Below, in pieces: positions 24,707 to 32,308 of a stretch of DNA of 64,000 bases. Position numbers and translations under genes: made by a program. The DNA lies in assembly GCF_000425785.1 (NCBI RefSeq), contig NZ_AUEC01000016.1, forward strand, positions 1 through 64,000, given 5' to 3'. The DNA comes from Pseudomonas taiwanensis DSM 21245 (GTDB lineage Bacteria; Pseudomonadota; Gammaproteobacteria; Pseudomonadales; Pseudomonadaceae). The notes beneath the pieces were generated by a model. It did not search any database, was not told where the DNA came from, and saw only the letters and a list, made by a program, of their open reading frames with translations. Numbering within the stretch: position 1 is the first letter of the stretch; each line of letters starts with the position of its first letter.

Positions 24707-25801
24707 ATGACGACGACCGACACAGCCAACGACGCGCCGGACATGCCCTCTTCCCTGCAGCAGGACTATCAGCATTTCCTGTTGATGGGTAACCAGCGGG
24801 CGCCGCACACCTTGCAGGTGCACGAGCGCGGCTATCGCTCGGGCACCATCAACACCGATGCACTGGGCTTTCGCTACAGCCATTTCGCTGGCAAGCGCTT
24901 CTCGGCGGCCGAACGTGGCCCGGCAGGACGTGTCAACCTGCTGGTCGGTGGCTCCGCCGTATTGGGCATTGGAGCCAGCTCCGACGAGCACACCGTGGCC
25001 TCGCACCTGTCGATGCTCACCGGAGAGGTATGGCTGAATCTGGCCAGTTGCGGACTCAACGCCAGCCAGGAACTGCTGCTGTTCCTCACCCATCAGCACC
25101 GCTTCGGGCAGATCGGCCACGTGGTGGTTCTAAGTGGCCTGAACACTTTGGCCCACGAAGGCTTGAGCGAAGTCCTCGACGGCCTGCTCGACCCACAGCA
25201 TGCCAAGGCCCAGCAGGCATTTCTCGACAGTTTCAAGGAAGGGGTTCAGCCCCCGGCCTCGCCGACCAACCAGTCCTTGTGGCGCCGCCTGGGGCAAGCC
25301 CTGGCGCCGCGCAGACCATCTACCCCGATCAACTGGACACTCTCCTCGCCAGAAAAACGCATGGCCCGCGCCGCCGACACCATCGGCCGCACCCTGCGCC
25401 AATGGGAGCGCATGCTAGCCGACAGCCACGCCACGCTCACCTTCATTCTCCAGCCACTGCTGCCCTGGTGCCGGGACACGGTACCCGCTGGCGAGCAAGC
25501 AATGCTGGCAGCCCTGGAGCGTCGACCGGCGAACTTCGACAAGTTGTTGGAGGATGCATTCGACAGCCAACTGCACATGGCCTACTTCCGCCGTATCAAG
25601 CGCCAGGCCGACCCGGTTCCCTGCTATGACATGAACAGCATGCTCAGCAGCTCACCTGTATTCGCCGCCGAGCTGTTCGTCGATCGCCTGCACCTCAACG
25701 ACCTGGGCAACAATGCAGTAGCCAAGGTGATCACCGCCAAACTTGGCCTGGCCCAGGAAAAACACGCTCCGCGCAAGGTCACACCGATCAAGCTCGTCTG
25801 A
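24707..25801 (+). CDS. SGNH/GDSL-like hydrolase family protein
   Basis: This 364-residue protein shows the SGNH order: a serine in VGGSAVLGIGASSDE (near residue 87), an asparagine in LNLASCGLNASQE (near 110), and the Asp/His pair in DRLHLNDLGN (near 326). It has no signal peptide, so it is likely cytoplasmic. The second ATG (24707) is chosen because AGAGGA sits at the right distance; the first ATG abuts it. It is the third gene of the YcgG-LysE operon (42-base gap), which suggests an esterase, acyltransferase or thioesterase step in the same pathway. The product is unknown. Confidence 0.7.
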   Translation: MTTTDTANDAPDMPSSLQQDYQHFLLMGNQRAPHTLQVHERGYRSGTINTDALGFRYSHFAGKRFSAAERGPAGRVNLLVGGSAVLGIGASSDEHTVASHLSMLTGEVWLNLASCGLNASQELLLFLTHQHRFGQIGHVVVLSGLNTLAHEGLSEVLDGLLDPQHAKAQQAFLDSFKEGVQPPASPTNQSLWRRLGQALAPRRPSTPINWTLSSPEKRMARAADTIGRTLRQWERMLADSHATLTFILQPLLPWCRDTVPAGEQAMLAALERRPANFDKLLEDAFDSQLHMAYFRRIKRQADPVPCYDMNSMLSSSPVFAAELFVDRLHLNDLGNNAVAKVITAKLGLAQEKHAPRKVTPIKLV

Positions 25802-25959
25802 CAGTTGCCCTTGGGCCTTCCGGCAAGCGCCTGGGCATGGCTAGAATACGTCGTCGTTCCGTTATGCCTGAGGCACCCTGTACCGGCCATGAACCTCGTA
25901 GTCCTGCATCAGACCCTGCCCGCTGGCCATGACCGCTGTTCGTCGTGCGAGGGCAGCCT

Positions 25960-26655
25960 GTGAGTCGCGTCCGACCCCTGCCTGCGCTGTTGTTCGCCCT
26001 GTTACCGCTGGCCGCGCAAGCGCTCGATGTGCGCATCGATCCCCATGCCGACCTGCTCTATCGCCAGGCCCTGCCACTGCTCGAACAGGCCGATACCCAG
26101 GAAGACAACCCTAGCCCCCTGCGCACCGCCCTGGGCAGCGACCCTGAGTTGACCCGCCAGGGCGAGGCCATGGCCCGCACGTTGCCGACGGCCGTGGCAT
26201 TGCTGAAGAAGTCCGTGGAATTGGGCCACCCGGTGGCACAGTACCGACTGGCCCTGTACTACATGACCTACTTGCCGGCAGCACAGATTCCGGATGCCGC
26301 CTGCCCATTGCTGGAGGACAGTCTCAAACAAGGGTTCGCCCCTCCTGCCTCGGCCATTGCCAGCTTGTGCGCGCCGTACAACACCAGCCCGACCTACCGC
26401 CAGGAGCTGGAAGCCATTCCCAGCATGGCCACGCTTTACGCACCCTACTACCCGCAACCGGCCTTGCGCCTGGCCTGCAATCGCAGCCAACCACAGGGCC
26501 TGCAGATGCAATGGGGGCGTCAGCGCGACTACCAGGCCGAGGTCTACCGGCTGTTGAGCGACCTGGATCCGCAGCAGCGTCAAGCCCTGTTGCAAAAGGC
26601 TATCGAGATCAATGGCTGCGCCACCGCCCAGCAGCGTTTGGCCAGCCACCGCTGA
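25960..26655 (+). CDS. Secreted Sel1-like/TPR-like hypothetical protein
   Basis: This protein of 231 residues begins at a GTG (25960) behind GAGGG, with a signal peptide (LPALLFALLPLAAQALD). The middle (TAVALLKKSVELGHPVAQYRLALYY, then ACPLLEDSLKQGFAPPASAIASLC, in parts) resembles Sel1-type helical repeats, which act as protein scaffolds. Cysteines at intervals could form disulfides in the periplasm. It stands alone between the SGNH gene and azlC. No specific function is evident. Confidence 0.7.
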   Translation: MSRVRPLPALLFALLPLAAQALDVRIDPHADLLYRQALPLLEQADTQEDNPSPLRTALGSDPELTRQGEAMARTLPTAVALLKKSVELGHPVAQYRLALYYMTYLPAAQIPDAACPLLEDSLKQGFAPPASAIASLCAPYNTSPTYRQELEAIPSMATLYAPYYPQPALRLACNRSQPQGLQMQWGRQRDYQAEVYRLLSDLDPQQRQALLQKAIEINGCATAQQRLASHR

Positions 26656-26731
26656 CAGAGCAAGATCGTTCAAGCCATCGGCTCCCTCGCTCTGGCATGC
26701 TGGCCTGCCTAATCGACGTGTCGTCATCGCC

Positions 26732-27433
26732 ATGCCCAGCAGCCTTCCCATTGCCCGTCAAGCCTTTCTCCACGGCGCCATCGCCATTCTCCCGCTGTCC
26801 CTGGCCGTGGCCCCGTGGGGGTTGCTGGCAGGCTCCATGGCCATCGAAGCCAACCTCAGCGCCTGGGAAGGCCAGGGGCTTTCGGCCATCGTCTTCGCGG
26901 GCGCGGCACAACTGGTGGCCATTGGCATGCTCAAGGGCGGCGCCAACCTGGCGTCGATCCTGCTCACCACCCTGCTGCTGACTTCTCAGCACTTGCTCTA
27001 TGGCCTGTCCATGCGCCCGGTGCTGTCGAGTCAGCCGCTGCGCTGGCGGCTGGGTCTGGGCTTTCTGCTCACCGACGAGTTCTTCGCGCTGACCAGCCAT
27101 TACGACCAGCAGCAGTTCAACCGCTGGTACGCACTGGGTGTGGGCCTGACCTTCTATATAGCGTGGAACCTGTTCACCCTGGCCGGGATCATCCTCGGCC
27201 AGAACATCCCGCACCTGGATCAACTGGGTCTGGACTTCTCCATCGTCGCCACCTTCGTCGCCCTGATTGCGCCGCTTGTACGCAGCCTGGCGACAGTCGT
27301 GTGTGTGGCGGTATCGCTGTTCTGCTCGGTGCTGTTCAGCTACTGGCAGTGGGAAACTGCGCTGGTGGCTGCAGGCCTGCTAGGCATGGCGGCGGGCTTT
27401 ATTTGTCAGAAGTTTTCCGGAGGCCGCGCATGA
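26732..27433 (+). CDS. azlC: AzlC-family branched-chain amino-acid exporter, large subunit
   Basis: This 233-residue membrane protein starts at MPSSLPIARQAFLHGA and shows AzlC marks: LPLSLAVAPWGLLAGSMA, then FAGAAQLVAIGML, LLTSQHLLYGLSMRP and a distal run of helices. With AzlD it forms an exporter of branched-chain amino acids or analogues. The ATG has only a weak ribosome binding site. The stop overlaps the AzlD start (ATGA), and azlD in turn overlaps an AraC regulator gene, so the three genes form one coupled unit. Confidence 0.9.
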   Translation: MPSSLPIARQAFLHGAIAILPLSLAVAPWGLLAGSMAIEANLSAWEGQGLSAIVFAGAAQLVAIGMLKGGANLASILLTTLLLTSQHLLYGLSMRPVLSSQPLRWRLGLGFLLTDEFFALTSHYDQQQFNRWYALGVGLTFYIAWNLFTLAGIILGQNIPHLDQLGLDFSIVATFVALIAPLVRSLATVVCVAVSLFCSVLFSYWQWETALVAAGLLGMAAGFICQKFSGGRA

Positions 27434-27744
27434 TCTGGTTGCTGATATTCACCATGGGCGCGGTGGTATTCCTCAACCGCTATGCCTTCCTGGAACCTCG
27501 CCTGCCCCTGCGCCTGAGCTCCAATGCCCGGCAGTTCCTGGGCTTCGCCGTGCCCGGCATGCTCACGGCCATCTGCGGGCCGATCATCTTCCTGCCCGAC
27601 CACCAACTGGACCTGAGCCCGCTCAATCCTTACCTGCTTGGCTCGCTGGTGGCCATCGCACTCGTGCTCTGGACGCGCAGCGTATTGTTGAGCATGCTGG
27701 TGAGCATGTTGATCTTCTTTCTTCTGCGTAGCTGGCTGGCATGA
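27430..27744 (+). CDS. azlD: AzlD-family small subunit of the amino-acid exporter
   Basis: This 104-residue protein has three to four membrane helices (MIWLLIFTMGAVVFLNRYAF; FLGFAVPGMLTAICGPIIF; LLGSLVAIALVLWTRSVL) and is the usual partner of AzlC. Its ATG overlaps the azlC stop codon and its stop overlaps the AraC-type gene start. Confidence 0.9.
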   Translation: MIWLLIFTMGAVVFLNRYAFLEPRLPLRLSSNARQFLGFAVPGMLTAICGPIIFLPDHQLDLSPLNPYLLGSLVAIALVLWTRSVLLSMLVSMLIFFLLRSWLA

Positions 27745-28643
27745 GCAGACCCCTGCGCGAACAGACCCACCTCTGGCAAGCGCCTGCCCTGGGCGATGTG
27801 GAGATGCTGCATGCGCGGTATTTCCAGCAACGCTTTGCCCCGCACGTGCATGAGGGCTACGTATTTACCGTGATCGAGTCCGGGGCCCAGCGCTTCTGGC
27901 ACCGAGGCAGCGAGCATCTGGCACCGGTCGGCAGCATGGTACTGATCAATCCCGATGAGCTGCACACCGGGGCCACCGCCCATGAAGCCGGTTGGCGCTA
28001 TCGCGGTTTCTATCCGGAGCACGAGCGGGTCACCGGCGTGCTGGACGAGCTAGAGCTTGGCCGCCATGGCATGCCGCATTTCAAGGAAAGTGTGATTCAG
28101 GACCCGGCCCTGGCCTTGGCGTTCAGCCAACTGCACCAGCTGTCCGAATCCGGCGCCAGTGCCCTCGAGCAGCAAACCGCCTGGCGCCAGGCGGTACTGG
28201 CCCTGGTGCAGCGCCACGGGCAATGCGCAGAACCGGCAGCACCGGGTAATGAGCCACTGGCGGTGGCCCGTGCCCGTGAACTGCTGGAAAGCCAATTGGC
28301 CGCTCCACCGTCGCTCGAAGCGTTGGCGGCGGCGGTCAACCTGTCGCCATTCCATTTCGCCCGAGTGTTCCGCCAGGCCACCGGGCTGCCGCCCCATGCC
28401 TGGTTGAAGCAACGCCGCCTGGCCCGGGCGCGGGAATTGCTCAAGCGTGGCGAGACCGCCTCGGAGGTGGCGTTCGCCCTGGGCTATGCCGACCAAAGCC
28501 ACCTGAGTAGGCAGTTCAAGCAGGCCTTCGGGGTGCCCCCTGGGACCTACCGAAAGGCATGCATCAGCTCAAATATGCCAGCAGAATCGCTCACAAGGCC
28601 AACTCGAATTGCAATGGATTCAGCAGATCCCGTCGAATCCTGA
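27741..28643 (+). CDS. AraC-family transcriptional regulator
   Basis: This 300-residue regulator has an N-terminal cupin-like sensor domain (about residues 20-110; HVHEGYVFTVIESG, VLINPDELHTG) and two helix-turn-helix motifs in the C-terminal part (SLEALAAAVNLSPFHFARVF and ASEVAFALGYADQSHLSRQF). It overlaps the azlD stop codon and is the last gene of that operon, so it probably controls azlCD. A tail of about 30 residues follows the second motif and may be disordered. Confidence 0.92.
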   Translation: MSRPLREQTHLWQAPALGDVEMLHARYFQQRFAPHVHEGYVFTVIESGAQRFWHRGSEHLAPVGSMVLINPDELHTGATAHEAGWRYRGFYPEHERVTGVLDELELGRHGMPHFKESVIQDPALALAFSQLHQLSESGASALEQQTAWRQAVLALVQRHGQCAEPAAPGNEPLAVARARELLESQLAAPPSLEALAAAVNLSPFHFARVFRQATGLPPHAWLKQRRLARARELLKRGETASEVAFALGYADQSHLSRQFKQAFGVPPGTYRKACISSNMPAESLTRPTRIAMDSADPVES

Positions 28644-28896
28644 CGGCGACACCAACCAGGCGCACGGCTCGCTCCTGCCGCTTGCTTTCCCATAGCATTC
28701 GACACAGCCCCCGCATGACCTGCGGCTGTAAAGCCAGGGCGGGCGCTTGGCACTTCGAAGGAGCGACACCCAAAAGCCGTCAACTGCAGCCGACCGCCAC
28801 TGCAGCCCTTTTCTGCCGGCTCGGCGCCTCCCGCACAGGCAGCAGAGCCCCGTCAAGCCTCTGCTACACTAACAGAGCTAAATGGAGGGTCCTGCC

Positions 28897-29124
28897 ATGT
28901 CCGAAAGAGAGCTCACCACCCTGCTGTCGCTGATGAACCAGCGCCAGGCCTGCCTCAGTAGCGCCTGCAAGGAGATTGCCGACTGGATCGACCGGCAGGG
29001 CGATATGCCCGCCGCTGGCAAGATCCGCGCCAGCCTGAAAGCCCTGGAAGCCGACGAAGCCCAGGTCCGCAAGACGTTGACTTCGTTAACGCTGGACCGG
29101 CCGTTGCCACGCTTTCGTAGCTGA
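28897..29124 (+). CDS. Small conserved-looking hypothetical protein
   Basis: This 75-residue protein (MSERELTTLLSLMNQRQACLSS...) is predicted all-helical and cytoplasmic, with two cysteines at positions about 19 and 25. The ATG at 28897 follows GGAGGG at a good distance, and a frame of normal codon use runs to a stop just before a strong hairpin. I do not recognise a family. Confidence 0.6.
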   Translation: MSERELTTLLSLMNQRQACLSSACKEIADWIDRQGDMPAAGKIRASLKALEADEAQVRKTLTSLTLDRPLPRFRS

Positions 29125-29131
29125 ATGAAGG

Positions 29132-29151
29132 GGGGCCGCATTGGCGGCCCC
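29132..29151. terminator. Bidirectional hairpin between the 28897 gene and the PCuAC gene
   Basis: GGGGCCGC (29132-29139) pairs with GCGGCCCC (29144-29151) around ATTG. It lies between two convergent genes and can serve both. Confidence 0.65.
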
Positions 29152-29158
29152 TGGGGAA

Positions 29159-29644
29159 TCAGTGATTCATGTGCATGTGATCGTGCCCGCCCATCCCGGC
29201 GGTCAGCGCACGTACCTCGGCTTGCACCTGGACCGTTTCCCGGCTGCCCTTGGCATCCTCGACGGTCAGGGTCAGAGGCACCTTCTCGCCTTCCTTGAGC
29301 TGCTGGCTCAAGCCCATCAGCATCACGTGATACCCATTAGGGTCCAGGCTGATCGGCTTGCCCGCTGGCAGTTCGACCGACTTGACCTCCTTCATGCCCA
29401 TCACATCACCGTTCATGGTCATCTCGTGCACTTGCACGGTCTTGGCCACGGGCGAAGCCACGCCAACCAGCTTGCTGTCGGCACTGGCGGTCAGGGTCAT
29501 GAAGGCACCGGTGGACTGCTGGTGCGGCACACTGGCGCGTACCCACGCATCACTCACCGTGGTCTGAGCCAGAGCCGGCAAGGCGAGGCCCATCAATGCC
29601 AGCGTGGCCAGGCCGCGCTTGAACGGTTGCAGTGAAATAGCCAT
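29159..29644 (-). CDS. Periplasmic copper chaperone PCu(A)C
   Basis: This 161-residue protein has a signal peptide (MAISLQPFKRGLATLALMGLALPALAQ) and the PCuAC copper-binding pattern H-x(n)-M...H-x-M: VHEMTMNGDVMGM, then GYHVMLMGL. A His/Met-rich tail (HDHMHMNH) ends it. It carries Cu(I) to cytochrome oxidase in the periplasm. Its start overlaps the stop of the SCO gene by one base (TAATG), so the two chaperones are co-translated. Confidence 0.92.
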   Translation of the reverse strand: MAISLQPFKRGLATLALMGLALPALAQTTVSDAWVRASVPHQQSTGAFMTLTASADSKLVGVASPVAKTVQVHEMTMNGDVMGMKEVKSVELPAGKPISLDPNGYHVMLMGLSQQLKEGEKVPLTLTVEDAKGSRETVQVQAEVRALTAGMGGHDHMHMNH

Positions 29645-30252
29645 TAGCAAATCTCCATCAGGGTAACCAGGTCTTCGGCGCATTCCTGGGCGGTCAGGGA
29701 ATGGCCCAGGCTCAGGCGCAGCGTGCCGCGCGTATCGTAGACATAGCTGGTGGACGAGTGGGAGACGGTATAGGTATCCCCGGTCGGGACCTTCTCGTAG
29801 AACACCTTGAATTCCTTCGCTACCGCGGCGATTTCCTCGGGGGTGCCGGTGAGCGCGGTGAACGACGGGTCGAACGCCTTGACATAGGCATCGAGCACTT
29901 CCGGCGTGTCGCGCTCCGGATCCAGGGTAATCAGCACCACCTGGAACAGGTCGCGATCGCGGCCTTTGAGCAGCTTGCGGATTTGTGCGGCGCGCGCCAG
30001 CGTAGTCGGACAGACCGCCGGGCACTGGGTAAAGCCGAAGAAGATCATCGGCATGCTGCCGTAGAAGCTCGACAAGGTGACGTCGTTGCCACGGGTATCC
30101 TTGAGGCGGAACTTGCGCCCGAGGATTTCGTTGCTCATGTTCTTGCCGTACTTGAACTCGAGCCCCCGGGCCGGGCTGCAGCCTGCCAGCAGGCCGAGCC
30201 CGAGAACGCCCATCCCGGCGACGACCGCGCGCCGGGTAAACAGATCATTCAT
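29644..30252 (-). CDS. SCO1/SenC-family copper chaperone lipoprotein
   Basis: This 202-residue protein starts at MNDLFTRRAVVAG with AGGA upstream; the lipobox is LLAGC (Cys near residue 25), so it is anchored to the membrane. The thioredoxin fold has the SCO copper site C-x3-C in FGFTQCPAVCPTT, with the distal histidine in VSHSSTSYVYD. SCO proteins reduce and load the CuA centre of cytochrome c oxidase. PCuAC follows directly. A bulged 12-bp hairpin lies about 110 bases upstream. Confidence 0.93.
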   Translation of the reverse strand: MNDLFTRRAVVAGMGVLGLGLLAGCSPARGLEFKYGKNMSNEILGRKFRLKDTRGNDVTLSSFYGSMPMIFFGFTQCPAVCPTTLARAAQIRKLLKGRDRDLFQVVLITLDPERDTPEVLDAYVKAFDPSFTALTGTPEEIAAVAKEFKVFYEKVPTGDTYTVSHSSTSYVYDTRGTLRLSLGHSLTAQECAEDLVTLMEIC

Positions 30253-30359
30253 GGAACCATCCTTTACAGGGAAGGTGCCGGCCCTAGGGACAGGCCGGCC
30301 GAAAAACCGGGGCATTCTGGCATGACACCCCCAGGGCATCTACCCGACGTTGGAGGTGC

Positions 30360-30393
30360 AGGCCTGCAGCCCTTTAAATACGGGCTGCGGCCT
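30360..30393. other. Long hairpin between nfuA and the SCO gene
   Basis: AGGCC-T-GCAGCCC (30360-30372) pairs with GGGCTGC-GGCCT (30382-30393), a 12-bp stem with one bulged base and a nine-base A/T loop. It lies about 85 bases beyond the nfuA stop and about 110 bases upstream of the SCO start on the minus strand. No U-tract is visible; it may be a terminator, a processing site or part of the SCO leader. Confidence 0.45.
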
Positions 30394-30476
30394 GTTGTCG
30401 CAGGGGTTGAATCCGTAACAGTTTGTTGCTAGGGATCAAGGTTCTGGCAGCGCCAACCTGAATCGCCCGAGACGTC

Positions 30477-31070
<594 letters not shown>

Positions 31071-31119
31071 TCACAGACTTGCGGCCAAGTGTACGCCAAC
31101 CTGGCCTTCGAACAAAGTC

Positions 31120-32154
31120 CTAGTAATTGACTCGGGAAAGCGCATATGCCTGGCTTTGCTCCCGTGGCGCCGCCAGCCAGGCGTGCATCCGTCGGTACAG
31201 GCCTCGCTCAAGCCACTGGTAGCTGAACCAAGACATTAGTCCAATGGACGGCACGCAGAAGGCGAAGACCAGGTAAGGGTTCAGCTTCAGCCGCTGGCTG
31301 ACGAACCAGCCGCCGTAAAGCACCAGCACATGGATCAGGTACACCGAATAGGAGCAGTCGCCCAGCATCTTGAGCAGTCGATTGCCTTTGAACCAGGGCT
31401 CTAACGCAACGAATGCCAGCACCACCAGCGCGCTCGGCAGCCCCCAGTGCAGCAGGCGCTGGGAAGCGTCCAGGTGAAACAGCGCATACCCCGCCACCGC
31501 CAGTACTGCCAGCGGCAGCCATCGCCCCTCGCGAATGAGTCCGCGGCGGTACAGCACACCCAGGCCAATACCGAGCAGGAACTCGTAGATGATGTCGTTG
31601 TTGTAGAAACGGCTGACGACACCCAATCCGCCCAGCAACTCACTCACCACCAGCAGCGCGGCGGCCACCAGCAACAGGTGGTGACGCTGGCGGGCCAGAA
31701 ACGCGAGGCCGAACAACGCGTAGAAGAACATTTCGTAATTCAGCGTCCAGCCAACGTTCAGGGTCGGATACAGCCCATAACCTCCCGGGTTTTCGGCCGG
31801 AATGAACAACAGCGACAACAGCAAGTGTTGCCATTGGAACACCTGGTGGGGCATCCATTGGCTGGCGACGAGTAGCAGCGTGGCCATCAGCGCCGTGTAG
31901 AACCAGTACGCCGGGACGATGCGCAGCAGTCGGTTGAGCAGGAACTGCCCAGGGGCGATGGCTTTGTCTCGGGTTGAGAGGTAGATCACCAGGCCGCTGA
32001 TCACGAAGAAGATGTCGACCCCCACGGCGCCTCGCTCGCTGAGCAGGCGGCCGACAGGGCCGGTGGCATGGAAGTCGAAGAAAATTTGCATGAAGTGGTG
32101 GCAGACCACCACCCAGGCGGCGAGCGCCCGCAGTGCCTGAAGCGAATACAGCAT
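31120..32154 (-). CDS. Acyltransferase family 3 membrane protein
   Basis: This 344-residue protein begins at MLYSLQALRALAAW with a modest AGGT site; an upstream extension of the frame reads through a REP element and is unlikely to be coding. It has about ten membrane helices, the catalytic histidine in VVVCHHFMQIFF and the GAVGVDIFFVISGLVIY block typical of the family (OafA/NodX type). These enzymes transfer acetyl or succinyl groups to surface sugars. The substrate is not evident from the flanking nfuA and cti genes. Confidence 0.88.
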   Translation of the reverse strand: MLYSLQALRALAAWVVVCHHFMQIFFDFHATGPVGRLLSERGAVGVDIFFVISGLVIYLSTRDKAIAPGQFLLNRLLRIVPAYWFYTALMATLLLVASQWMPHQVFQWQHLLLSLLFIPAENPGGYGLYPTLNVGWTLNYEMFFYALFGLAFLARQRHHLLLVAAALLVVSELLGGLGVVSRFYNNDIIYEFLLGIGLGVLYRRGLIREGRWLPLAVLAVAGYALFHLDASQRLLHWGLPSALVVLAFVALEPWFKGNRLLKMLGDCSYSVYLIHVLVLYGGWFVSQRLKLNPYLVFAFCVPSIGLMSWFSYQWLERGLYRRMHAWLAAPREQSQAYALSRVNY

Positions 32155-32211
32155 GAAATACCTGCGATCAGCCGGTGCATTGAGGCCTCGCCCGCCCGGC
32201 TCCCACAGCAC

Positions 32212-32256
32212 CTGCAGGAGCCGGCTTGTCGGCGATGGGGCTGCAAACCAGCCCCT
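32212..32256. repeat. REP-type element
   Basis: TGCAGGAGCCGGCTTGTCGG matches the core of Pseudomonas repetitive extragenic palindromes. It is followed by a 7-bp hairpin (GGGGCTG 32237-32243 with CAGCCCC 32249-32255). It lies between the acyltransferase and cti genes. Confidence 0.6.
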
Positions 32257-32308
32257 GGCCACCCGACCTTTGGGACCGCAGTGAGTCCGCAAAGGTCAGT
32301 CCGGCCGA

